Positions 1 through 8,700 of a DNA stretch of 23,900 nt are shown piece after piece; positions within the stretch are counted from its first letter, which is position 1, and every line of letters begins with the position of its first letter. A model generated the notes under the pieces. That model searched no databases and was not told where the DNA came from. It saw only the letters and a program-made list of their open reading frames with translations. Origin of the DNA: a virus; IMG/VR virus record IMGVR_UViG_3300017782_000225, positions 1 to 23,900 of that record. One strand, written 5' to 3'. The translations under genes were made by a program, and so were the position numbers.

Positions 1-1
1 A

Positions 2-427
2 ATGGCAAGCGAACTTAGAGTAAACACCCTGAAGGATGCCGCTGGGAACAACAGCGTGGGTATGGAGTATGTTGCCAACGGTAGTGCGAAACTTGTAGTG
101 CGTTACACTACAGTGTCTACAACCGCAACCGTAGGTTCACCGCTAAACGTAGCGAGTTTGACAGATAATGGAACTGGAGACACTAGCATTTCAAACACAT
201 CAGCCTTTAGTGATGCCTTATATGCAATCCTTGCGGCGGGTACAGTAAATCACAACTCATCTGGAAACAGCACAGTTGGCCCTTTTAGCACTGGAAGTTG
301 GACAAATAGTTCGTCTAATCAAACAACATCGGTAACTAGGATAGGGCAAAGGTATGTCAGTTCATCATCCTCTGAAAATCTAGATGTTGATATAACAAGC
401 GTTGCGTTAATCGGAGACCTAGCATGA
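2..427 (+). CDS. Virion (tail fibre-associated) structural protein
   Basis: A 141-residue protein, rich in Ser, Thr, Asn and Gly and without membrane segments, as expected for a beta-rich fibre or decoration protein. Its first 25 residues (starting MASELRVNTLKDAAGNNSV) follow a pattern I recognise from fibre and appendage proteins of marine phages, where it acts as a common N-terminal attachment segment followed by a variable part. The ATG lies at the second base of the window, so an upstream start cannot be excluded and no ribosome binding site is visible. The stop overlaps the next start (ATGA), which suggests translational coupling with the tail fibre-like gene. The assignment to fibre rather than another surface structure is inferred from motif and neighbour. 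Confidence 0.75.
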   Translation: MASELRVNTLKDAAGNNSVGMEYVANGSAKLVVRYTTVSTTATVGSPLNVASLTDNGTGDTSISNTSAFSDALYAILAAGTVNHNSSGNSTVGPFSTGSWTNSSSNQTTSVTRIGQRYVSSSSSENLDVDITSVALIGDLA

Positions 428-1470
428 GTAAAGCAGCAGAACTAGCCGCACTGATTGGTTCGCAGACGGCGTTGTCAAACAGGAACCTTGTCATCAACGG
501 TGCGATGACTGTTGCGCAGCGGGGGACGTCACATACACAAAGTCCAAACAGCGGTAATTATCACACAGTAGATAGATTTTCTTACCGCCGCACAGGAACT
601 TGGTCAGGCGTAACAGCGGTTGCTTTGTCACAAGAATCCAGTGGTGCGCCTAGCGGGTTTACTCATTTTCTTCGTTATGCCCCAACTGGTTCAGATTCAA
701 GTACGCCTTCGGATACAGCTATGTACATAGATGCTAAACTAGAAGGAAATAGTGTTTCTTCATTGGCGTTAGGTACGTCTGCCGCTAAATCCTTTACGGT
801 TTCTTTTTACGTTAGAAGTTCTGTTACAGGTACTTTTTCTGTTGGCTTTCAAAACAATGACAGTACAAAACATTCTTATGTAGCGGAGTACACAATAAAT
901 TCAGCGAATACTTGGGAGCAAAAAGAAATAACAGTAGACGCACCAACTTCAGGAACTTTTGAGACAGACACAAGCACTGGGTTAGCTTTTTACTTTATTG
1001 TTTCTGCTGATGCTTCTTCTTCAACTTATAGCACAAGCACTATTGGTTCTTGGTTATCTGCTACAGATGCTAGATGGAGTACCAATCAATCAGACGGTGT
1101 AACAACAGCAGCAAATCAAACCTTTGACATCACAGGCATCCAGCTTGAGGTAGGCGAACAGGCCACGCCGTTTGAACACCGCAGCTATGGCGATGAGTTG
1201 CGTAGGTGTCAGAGGTATTTTGCAAAAATTAGGGCGAATTGGTCAGGAGATACGACTAACGATGGTTCTTATAGAGCAAGTTATCAAAATGCTGTTGAAA
1301 TGAGGGCAACGCCGACAGCTACTTGGACAAATATTTCCCAAGCGGGTTTTGATGCTGCGCACAATTCAGAGCAAATAACTACATACGGTGGTGGAGTATA
1401 TAGACAATGTAATACGACTAGCGATGGTCGTTTATATTGGTCTGATGCAACACTAGATGCGGAGTTATAA
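424..1470 (+). CDS. Tail fibre-like / receptor-binding protein, mosaic
   Basis: A 348-residue protein probably displayed on the virion and involved in host binding. Three parts can be seen. Residues 20-60 carry the NLVINGAM.VAQRG...VDRF pattern typical of phage fibre proteins. Residues 60-235 are a Ser/Thr-rich beta segment resembling a carbohydrate-binding jelly roll. Residues 236-266 hold a strongly conserved block (GIQLEVGEQATPFEHR, then DELRRCQRYF), followed by a variable C-terminal tip. Base composition follows this division: a hand count gives about 58% GC at 1141-1200, in the conserved block, against about 33% at 841-900. That suggests exchange of the central and distal modules. It starts inside the stop of the previous gene (ATGA). 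The fibre role is well supported by motif; the receptor is unknown. Confidence 0.8.
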   Translation: MSKAAELAALIGSQTALSNRNLVINGAMTVAQRGTSHTQSPNSGNYHTVDRFSYRRTGTWSGVTAVALSQESSGAPSGFTHFLRYAPTGSDSSTPSDTAMYIDAKLEGNSVSSLALGTSAAKSFTVSFYVRSSVTGTFSVGFQNNDSTKHSYVAEYTINSANTWEQKEITVDAPTSGTFETDTSTGLAFYFIVSADASSSTYSTSTIGSWLSATDARWSTNQSDGVTTAANQTFDITGIQLEVGEQATPFEHRSYGDELRRCQRYFAKIRANWSGDTTNDGSYRASYQNAVEMRATPTATWTNISQAGFDAAHNSEQITTYGGGVYRQCNTTSDGRLYWSDATLDAEL

Positions 1471-1472
1471 AA

Positions 1473-1649
1473 ATGAATATTACAAACGCACAATATGTTA
1501 ATAAGTTAGAAACAAATGAAATAGACCACATTCACGTTACTGTTGATAGCATTGAAATGGACGTACCCCTTGACCCAGCCAACCGCCACTACGCAGAAAT
1601 CATGCGTCAGGTAGACGCTGGCGAACTAACCATTGCGGATGCTGACTAA
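1473..1649 (+). CDS. Small conserved phage protein (58 aa)
   Basis: A short ORF filling the gap between the tail fibre-like gene and the membrane protein gene. It begins two bases after the previous stop and ends one base before the most likely next start, which fits an operon. The product starts MNITNAQYVNKLETNE and its second half contains VPLDPANRHYAEIMRQVDAG, a segment I recognise from small proteins next to tail genes in marine phages. It has no membrane segment or cysteines and is acidic. The function is unknown. The clean fit between neighbours and the conserved-looking C-terminal half argue that it is real despite its size. Confidence 0.7.
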   Translation: MNITNAQYVNKLETNEIDHIHVTVDSIEMDVPLDPANRHYAEIMRQVDAGELTIADAD

Positions 1650-1650
1650 G

Positions 1651-1881
1651 ATGGAAATGACTAGCTTGATTGATATGCTTATCGGCTTAGTCGTAGCTGG
1701 CGGTGCTTGGTGGGCTAACGGAATGTCACGTGAACAAAAGCGTGTAGAGATACTGTTAAACAAGACACGTGAGGAATACGCTACTCGTGTAGAGATGCGG
1801 GATGACATGCGCCGTGTAATGGAAGCACTTCACCGTGTAGAAGATAAACTAGATAAAGTATTAAGTAGGGAGTCACTCTAA
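1651..1881 (+). CDS. Small membrane protein with coiled coil (holin/spanin-like candidate)
   Basis: A 76-residue protein with one hydrophobic segment (residues 5-22, LIDMLIGLVVAGGAWWA) followed by a charged, strongly helical region (26-74) with heptad-like spacing, probably a coiled coil. Such a layout occurs in small holins, in inner-membrane spanin subunits and in unrelated tail-region membrane proteins, so a lysis role is only possible; no lysozyme or second spanin gene lies nearby. I prefer the ATG at 1651, directly after the preceding stop; two in-frame ATGs upstream (1633, 1639) would overlap the small gene and lengthen the N-terminus by up to six residues. The stop abuts the next ATG with no gap. 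Confidence 0.7.
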   Translation: MEMTSLIDMLIGLVVAGGAWWANGMSREQKRVEILLNKTREEYATRVEMRDDMRRVMEALHRVEDKLDKVLSRESL

Positions 1882-3825
1882 ATGGCAATGTTTAAAGCAT
1901 TCAAGCCAGCCGCAATGAATAAGATTGCACAGGCTATGGGCTATCAAGGTGACATGAACCAGTTTCAACAGTTCATTGAAGGAGACCCTGCCCGTCAACA
2001 ACAAATGAATATGTATACTAATGCTGCAAAACAAATGGCTAAAGGTGGTATGGTTAAGAAATTTGCTGTGGGCGGTACAACAACTAACCCGTCAGGCACA
2101 CAAGCTGCTACACCTACAGTAACACAGCCAACACAAGCACCTGCTGGCACACCCGGTGTAACGCAGTACAGCGTAGAGCAGATGTATACCCCCGGTGTAC
2201 CTGTAGGTGGTACTACAATCGCTGCAGAAACAGCGCAGACAGCACAACAAGACATTGCTGCTGGTACAGGTGCTATTACTGGTCAGGTGGCTGTGCCAAC
2301 AGCTACGGCTGCTACAGCACAAGCAGCACCTATTCAACAAACACAAGCTAATGTGATGCAAGCTGCACAGGCAGCACCTGCAGTAGATGCAGCTATGACT
2401 GCTACTCAAGCTGCTCAAGCTAACCCACAAGACCCACGTGCGCAGATTACTGCAGCACAGCAGACATCTTCTTCTGTAGGTAATCTACAGGCTGCACAGG
2501 GTAATGCAATCCTAATTAACAATCCAGTACAGCGTCAGATACAAACAGGTGAACTTATCACAGGCACAGGTGTTGACGCTACACTAGCTGCACAGACCGC
2601 TGCACAGACACAAGCTGCTGCTGCACAAGCTAACCCAAGCCAGCAGGCAATGGTACAAGATCAATTATCTGGCTTGATGAACCAGTTTGTTGGTGGTGCT
2701 ACACCAGCGTGGGCTGCAGGTGCTATTCGTACTGCTAATGCTACTATGGCTGCACGTGGACTAGGCGCATCTTCTCTTGCTGGTCAAGCAATTGTACAGG
2801 CAGCTATGGAATCAGCTATGCCTATTGCAATGGCAGACGCACAGACAGTAGCTAAGTTTGAATCACAGAACTTATCTAACAGGCAGCAGTCAGCAATGCT
2901 TGCTGCAGAGCAACGTGCTAAGTTTATGGGTCAGGAGTTTGACCAGACATTCCAACAGAAGGTAATGAATGCTAGTAAGATTAGTGACATTGCCAATCAA
3001 AACTTTACAGCAGAACAGCAGGTACAGCTAGAGAATAGTCGTGCTGCTAATACAATGAACCTTAACAACTTGTCTAATTCACAGGCTCTTGTAATGTCAG
3101 AAGCTGCAGCACTAGCACAGTTGGATGTATCTAATCTCAACAACCGCCAGCAGTCTGCGGTACAAAACGCACAGAACTTTTTGCAGGTTGATATGGCTAA
3201 CTTATCTAACCAGCAACAAACTGAATTGTTTAAGTCGCAACAGCGTGTACAGTCTTTGTTTACAGATCAAGCTGCTACAAATGCAGCCGCACAGTTTAAT
3301 GCCTCTAGTCAAAATCAAGTGGACCAGTTTTTTGCTAATTTAGGTTCTCAAGTATCACAGTTTAATGCTACGCAACAAAACGCACAGTCTCAGTTTAACT
3401 CAGGTCAAACTAATACAGTCGCACGTTTTAATGCTGAACTAAATAATCAACGTGACCAGTTTAATGCACAGAACCAGATGGTGATTGCGCAATCTAATGC
3501 ACAGTGGCGTAGACAAATTGCTACTGCAGACACTGCAGCAGTTAATCGTGCTAACGAACTTAACGCTAATGCTATATTGGATATTAGTAAAACAGCGTAT
3601 GATAATCTGTGGAACTACTATGCAGACTCTATGGAGTGGGCATGGGAATCTTCAGATAATGAATTAGATAGACAGGTTCAATTAGCAGTTGCTAAACTAC
3701 AGGCAGATAGCAGTGCCGATTTAGCAAACATCAAAAAAGACTACGAATCAAGTAAGTCTGTTGGTGGTTTTGTAATGGACGTACTTAAACTTGGTTCTAC
3801 AACAGGCTGGTCATTCGGATTTTAA
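1882..3825 (+). CDS. Gln/Ala/Asn-rich virion structural protein with 11-residue repeats
   Basis: A 647-residue protein without recognisable enzyme motifs. Residues 1-65 are a small helical head that includes GGMVKKFAVGG (55-65), a motif common in marine phage structural proteins. Residues 66-260 are low-complexity, rich in Ala, Gln, Thr and Pro. Residues 260-330 are Ala/Met-rich and helical. Residues 330-569 are a regular array of 11-residue units, many starting NLSN, NLNN or QFNA, which should form a long helical rod or bundle. The C-terminus is helical and Trp-rich (W577, W586, W588). The composition, position after fibre genes and repeats suggest an internal or tail-tube-associated protein; the precise place in the virion is not known. 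Translation is probably coupled to the preceding gene (stop and start adjacent). Confidence 0.8.
   Translation: MAMFKAFKPAAMNKIAQAMGYQGDMNQFQQFIEGDPARQQQMNMYTNAAKQMAKGGMVKKFAVGGTTTNPSGTQAATPTVTQPTQAPAGTPGVTQYSVEQMYTPGVPVGGTTIAAETAQTAQQDIAAGTGAITGQVAVPTATAATAQAAPIQQTQANVMQAAQAAPAVDAAMTATQAAQANPQDPRAQITAAQQTSSSVGNLQAAQGNAILINNPVQRQIQTGELITGTGVDATLAAQTAAQTQAAAAQANPSQQAMVQDQLSGLMNQFVGGATPAWAAGAIRTANATMAARGLGASSLAGQAIVQAAMESAMPIAMADAQTVAKFESQNLSNRQQSAMLAAEQRAKFMGQEFDQTFQQKVMNASKISDIANQNFTAEQQVQLENSRAANTMNLNNLSNSQALVMSEAAALAQLDVSNLNNRQQSAVQNAQNFLQVDMANLSNQQQTELFKSQQRVQSLFTDQAATNAAAQFNASSQNQVDQFFANLGSQVSQFNATQQNAQSQFNSGQTNTVARFNAELNNQRDQFNAQNQMVIAQSNAQWRRQIATADTAAVNRANELNANAILDISKTAYDNLWNYYADSMEWAWESSDNELDRQVQLAVAKLQADSSADLANIKKDYESSKSVGGFVMDVLKLGSTTGWSFGF
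2869..3588 (+). repeat. Protein-level hendecad (11-residue) repeat array
   Basis: Residues 330-569 of the 647-residue structural protein can be written as consecutive 11-residue rows: twelve rows from 330 to 461, a 9-residue row (462-470), then nine rows from 471. Position 1 is usually Asn, Gln or Glu, position 2 often Leu, Phe or Ala, position 4 often Asn or Ala, and position 10 usually Val, Met, Leu or Ile. Rows at 330, 396, 418 and 440 start NLSN or NLNN; rows at 471, 493 and 526 start QFNA. The DNA repeats are diverged, so the repeat is constrained at the protein level. Confidence 0.8.
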
Positions 3826-3845
3826 TAAGTAAAAGGTATAATTTA

Positions 3846-4046
3846 ATGGACACAAATCTAATTAAAAATGCTATTATAAATACTAAAGTGAGTATAAATA
3901 GAGAACAGCAAACTGAGCCTCAACCAGTTAGCAATAATATGGGCTTGCTTTCTCGTACTAAAAGTGCTACAATGACAGATAAGCCACAAGAACATGAATC
4001 TATTCGTCTAGCTAAAATGATTAAAGGTAAATTTAATAATGCTTGA
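3846..4046 (+). CDS. Hypothetical small protein
   Basis: A 66-residue basic, hydrophilic protein without recognised motifs, signal peptide or membrane segment (start MDTNLIKNAIINTKVSI). It lies 20 bases after the 647-residue structural gene and overlaps the next start by 8 bases, so it belongs to the same operon. An AAAGGT about 10 bases before the ATG is a possible weak ribosome binding site. It may be a virion component or assembly factor by position only. Confidence 0.65.
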   Translation: MDTNLIKNAIINTKVSINREQQTEPQPVSNNMGLLSRTKSATMTDKPQEHESIRLAKMIKGKFNNA

Positions 4047-4557
4047 ACGTGACGAAAATCCCATAGTAGATGCACCTATTCCCGGACAGTCTTTAACTGC
4101 TCCTTTAGGGGATAGACCTTGGCAGCGTCCTGCTCGTTTTACAAAAGCAGACGAAACTCTTGCTTTTTATATTGAACGAATCACAACGCCACGTGCTGCT
4201 AACCAGATGTTTGACATCTTAGAAATGGGAGTTCCTATTGCTAGTCTTGTTGACGTTATGCAACTAGGCGGTGTAATGGAAGGGTTGCATAGTGTTGATG
4301 TAGGCATAATTATTTCACCTGCTCTTGCTGAAGCAATTGAAGGTATGGCAAAAGCTGCTGAAGTAGAATATTCAGTAACAGGTACAGATGCTAATGATAA
4401 AAAACCAGATGATACGCAAATCTCACTTGCGTTGAGTTCTCTTGCCGAAGAAAAAGTAGAAGAGTCTGGTATTATGGAAAAATTACAAGACGATCAACCT
4501 ACGCAAACTGAAGAGCCTAAAGGTTTAATGGCAAGGAGAAATTCAAATGGCGTTTAG
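4039..4557 (+). CDS. Conserved marine phage structural-region protein
   Basis: A 172-residue acidic protein. Its N-terminus has the pattern PIVDAPIPGQSLTAPLGDRPW (residues 8-28, with substitutions between phages), which I recognise from a widespread family in the structural modules of ocean phages, including cyanophages. Residues 30-110 are mixed helical; residues 110-172 are acidic and low in complexity, and the last residues are basic. No enzymatic motif is seen. It overlaps both neighbours (8 bases upstream, 11 downstream), consistent with coupled translation. A virion or assembly role is inferred from context and from the family's usual location; the biochemical function is unknown. Confidence 0.75.
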   Translation: MLERDENPIVDAPIPGQSLTAPLGDRPWQRPARFTKADETLAFYIERITTPRAANQMFDILEMGVPIASLVDVMQLGGVMEGLHSVDVGIIISPALAEAIEGMAKAAEVEYSVTGTDANDKKPDDTQISLALSSLAEEKVEESGIMEKLQDDQPTQTEEPKGLMARRNSNGV

Positions 4558-5770
4558 TTTTCAGGGATTTGCAACAGGTGTAGCAGAACGCGGTTCTGAA
4601 ATAATTCAAGAAGAGTTTAAAAAAGCAGAAGATTTAGTAGACAACTCTATTAAAATGTGGACTGAAATGGGTCTGCCCGTATACCGTGCTAGAAAAAAAC
4701 AACGCCGTGAATTAGAGCAAGTTGCTGATTTTCTTAAAGGAAAGGGTTTCTCTAACGATCAGATATATACAGCCATGCGTCAGGGTCAGCATAAAAGCGT
4801 TGTTGACTACGTAAAAAAATACGAACTTGATACTAAGAAAAAGTTTGCTGCTCCTATGGCGGCTGATGTAATTAGTTTTTCTGGTGATTATAAAGATACT
4901 GGTATGACTATGGCTCAAGTCCTTGATGGCGTTATGGGTAAAGTAAATTCTGGTATGGGACTAACGGATGCTATTGCCGATACTACAGGAAAAGATATGT
5001 TCGGTCTTACTGGAAAAATTATGCAGCAAAGAGCCGGAGCAATACAATCTACTTTTGGTATTAATCCAGAAGAAATGATGGGATTAGCATCTGGTGACTT
5101 TGAGTACGGTGAAAAACTAGGCGGTACTATTACTTTGCCGGGTACTGGTACAGCTAAACTCACAGGTCAAGCTGGTAGATATGGTCGTTTCTTTAGATTG
5201 TTCGGTAATGAATTAGGGTTTAAAGCAGATTATGACTCTGTTAATAATAGACCTGTTTATCCTGATGAAGCTGCAGACAAAGCAGGTCAGGCCATGATGT
5301 TGGCTACAAGGGGCAATGTTATTGTTGCTAAACTTATGCAAGAGGACCCTTCACTTACCATTGAAGAAGCGGAACAAAAGGCGGCGCAACAAATCTTAAA
5401 AGAATTGCGCACACCGGACGCTGGCGCAGGTGATGACACAGGTGATGGCAATGAAAACTTACCGGGTACGAGAACCGATAAAACTTTATCTGATGAAGAA
5501 GCTGAAAAATTAAACGCACTGACAGAGCAAATAGCAGGAAACTTAGTTCCTGAAATGGGCATACCCAGAACTGCAGAAGACGGACAACAAATGAAACAAC
5601 AGCTAATTGATTTATATATCTCTTTTGGGTTTAATCCAAATGACGCTCAAAAAATGGCAGAGTTTCAATTCGGTTTAATTTTAGATCAAGCAGAAAGCAG
5701 AATAAGAGAACGACAGAGAAATGAGCGTCTTCGCAATATACCTATGATGCCAGACGACCCAGCAGCGTAG
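4547..5770 (+). CDS. Virion structural / internal protein
   Basis: A 407-residue soluble, largely helical protein with no known catalytic motif. Residues 1-95 are charged and helical (KKAEDLVDNSIKMW, RARKKQRRELEQ). Residues 100-230 are Gly/Met-rich. An acidic linker (about 290-312) precedes a helical C-terminal domain ending in a basic helix and PMMPDDPAA. A good ribosome binding site, AAGGAG, lies 8 bases before the ATG inside the end of the previous gene and decides this start. It is followed after 8 bases by the 1085-residue gene. By size and order it could be one of a set of internal or ejection proteins, like the T7 gp14-gp15-gp16 group, but I see no sequence evidence for direct homology. 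Confidence 0.7.
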   Translation: MAFSFQGFATGVAERGSEIIQEEFKKAEDLVDNSIKMWTEMGLPVYRARKKQRRELEQVADFLKGKGFSNDQIYTAMRQGQHKSVVDYVKKYELDTKKKFAAPMAADVISFSGDYKDTGMTMAQVLDGVMGKVNSGMGLTDAIADTTGKDMFGLTGKIMQQRAGAIQSTFGINPEEMMGLASGDFEYGEKLGGTITLPGTGTAKLTGQAGRYGRFFRLFGNELGFKADYDSVNNRPVYPDEAADKAGQAMMLATRGNVIVAKLMQEDPSLTIEEAEQKAAQQILKELRTPDAGAGDDTGDGNENLPGTRTDKTLSDEEAEKLNALTEQIAGNLVPEMGIPRTAEDGQQMKQQLIDLYISFGFNPNDAQKMAEFQFGLILDQAESRIRERQRNERLRNIPMMPDDPAA

Positions 5771-5778
5771 GGGTAATT

Positions 5779-8700
5779 ATGCAGCGCAAATATTCTCAAA
5801 AAGACAACTTAACAAAAGAAGATTTGTTAAAAGACTTTGAGTTTTACGATGATGCTAAAAAATTCTTAGCAGAACGTGAAGGCAAAAAAGATTTAACAAA
5901 ACCTACAGAAGTGTACGATGCTTTTATGGAGCATATGCGCTTTCATAATGTTAATGAAGTAACTACAATACGTGACTTGGAGTATGCGCAAAACGCAAGC
6001 CAAGAAGGTAAACTGCGTTTTGCAAACTTGATTGACGCTTACGACAGACTAGACGGTGAAGTATCTTTAACTTCTGCACTTGACTACGCAGAGGGTATTG
6101 CTACTGCACCGTCTACTTATTTGGGGATTATATCAGGCGGCACAGGTAAAGCTGCAGCATATGGTGCTACACAAGCCACTAAGATGGGTGTGCGTAAAAT
6201 ACTAGCAGAAGCTGCGAAGCGTTCAGCCAAAGCTGCAGCGGTAGAAGGTGCTATTGGCGCAGGTCAAGGTGCAGTACAAGAAGAAGTACGTGTCGAAACA
6301 GGTATGCAAGAAAAAATTAATACAGATAAAGTTGTGCAATCTGGTTTAATTGCGGGTGGCACAGGTGGACTACTTAATTTACCTATACAAGCATTAAATG
6401 TAAAACGTGCCAATAAAGCAAATGAAATGCTGGCTCAAGCAGAATTTAGTCGTGCTAGAAAAGCTAACATAGCTGCGGAAAAAACAAAAGAAACAAAAAA
6501 GAATACTTCTAAAGCTGAATTTAAAAAAGCCACAGAAGTTTTGGATGCACTGCCAGAAGAAAAAGTGAAAGCAGGTAGACGATTAAAACAAATGTCATCA
6601 AAAGCAGACTCAACAGAAGTTGGTCTACCTTTAGAAGTAAAAGAAAACATTGCAGCAGCAGCTATCCGCATACGTGATAAACTTAACCTAGAACCTAATG
6701 AACGAATTACCAGTGGCATTTTTCGTGCTATGCAAGATGGTAAAATTACCGATGAAGTAGATGGTGTAAAAGAAATACTAGAAGAACATAACTTGTCATA
6801 TGATGAGTTTTCATTGCTGTATTTGGCTGAAGTATCTGATGCTGGTAAAACGCTGCAGCAAGTAGGCGCAGTGAAAAAAACTATGCAAGGCACAGCGCAA
6901 GCAGCGCAGAAAGAAGTAGAGAAGTTAGTAGCGGCTGTTGATGGTCTAAACAAAGGCGGTAAATCAGGTATTAATGCAGATCAAGCTAAAGATGTAATAC
7001 AAAGTACAAACAAAGCATATCAAGTTGCACAAGATATAGATAAACTACGTTTAGGTGTGATGACTTCACAGCCAGCAACGACTATGCGTAACAACCTAAA
7101 CGGCGGTTTTCGTGTAGCTATTGATGCTACTACGCGAACATTTGATAATGTATTTAATCTACGTAATCCTATGGATGGCACGTTTGATGTAGCTAAGTAT
7201 ATGCTCAATCCCTATGAAGCAAATGTTGTACAAAAATTATTCAAAGAAACTTTTCCAGAGCAAGGTGCTAAACTGTTTCGTGAGGCAGCAGACATTGAAG
7301 CAGCTAAGTCGGGTGAGACTGTACTTGCTACACTAGGAAGAAAAGTAAACATACTAAATACTGCATCTGATAACTTTTTTAAGAGAGCAGTCATTGCCGC
7401 TTCTTTGCGCCGTAGAGTATCAGATGCTAACTTACCTATGTCAGATAGGTTAAAACAGCTAATGCTACGTAACAGAATGTCGCGTCAGATGAGTGCAGAG
7501 CAAGTTGACGAAGTGTTGTCGAAAGCAAGTAAAGATGACATAGCTAAGTTAATGGACGAATACGGCGATTTAAATTCAAAGAAAACATTACAGCTAGAAG
7601 ATTTGATTGAAACAAACTCATTAGCACAAATGCCGGATGAAATGTTAAAAGATTCAATTGCAGACGCTTATGAGTTTGTATATCAAGCACCAATGACAGG
7701 TAAGAATATGCCAAGTGCATTTGCACGTGGTGTAATTAAAGCGCATCATGCTGCGCCTTTCCTTATCTCTAGTTTCATGCCATTCCCAAGATTTGTAGCT
7801 AATCAATTAAAATTTGTGTATGAACATATGCCACTTGTAGGTATGATGCATCTAGATAGATTGGGTGCAAAAACTGCAAAGGCTCCGGGTTATTACAAAG
7901 ATATGTTTGCCAAGCAAGCAACGGGTGCTGTTATGCTTACCGCTGCATATAACTGGCGGCTAAAACAAGGGGAAACAGAACACTGGTATGAGTTTAAAGA
8001 TAACAACGGCAATGTAATAGATGGCAGACCTGTGTATGGTCCCTTTGCTCCATTTATGCTACTTGCAGACACTATATACAGATATCAGAATGACCAGATG
8101 CCAGCACGTCCTGTACAATATTATGGTAGAGCAATAGGTGAATCCCTGTTAGGTTCAACCCTTAGAACAGGTTTAGGTTTATACACGCTAGATAAATTTG
8201 CAAGTGATCTAGGTTCTGGTGAGTTAGAGAAAACAGGCGGTGAGTTTGTTGGTAATCTAGTAAATACTTTCTTAATACCTGCATCTGCAGTACGCGATTT
8301 ATACGCACAATTTGATAGAGATGCTAGGGGTATACCTGAAACTAGAACGGGTGAATATAATTTTTATGACGTTTTGTACACACGTGGGACACGCTCATTA
8401 CCTAAAAACTTTGTTGGGGATGCAACAGAAGGTTATGCTAAATATTTTGATGAAGCGCAAAGAGCAAGATCACCTTTCCAAACAGGCGAATTAACTCAAG
8501 TCAACCCTCTTGAAAAACAAATGTTTGGTTTATCTAAACGTCCAGCTAAAAATGTATTACAGAATGAAATGGGCAGATTAAATCTGACACCCTATGACTT
8601 GTACAGACGTGACCCAAATGACCAGCTTGATTTTTATATACGTCAAGAACTTTCTAAAGAGGGAAGTCCGTATAATCTAAACGAAGTCATGGAAGGTGTG

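Noticed and set aside
2092-2430. Minus-strand ORF with many Cys and Leu opposite the Ala/Gln-rich gene
   Set aside because: It is the mirror of GCA/ACA/CAG-rich repeats of the sense gene; low-complexity Cys/Ser/Leu product, no ribosome site, and inside a convincing gene.
3837-3842. TATAAT as a promoter before the gene at 3846
   Set aside because: The -35 region is poor (TTCGGA at 17-base spacing) and the transcript would begin inside the coding sequence; likely chance in AT-rich DNA.
6435-6953. Minus-strand 172-residue ORF within the 1085-residue gene
   Set aside because: Antisense to a continuous long gene, Ser/Ala/Phe-rich without motif, typical shadow frame.
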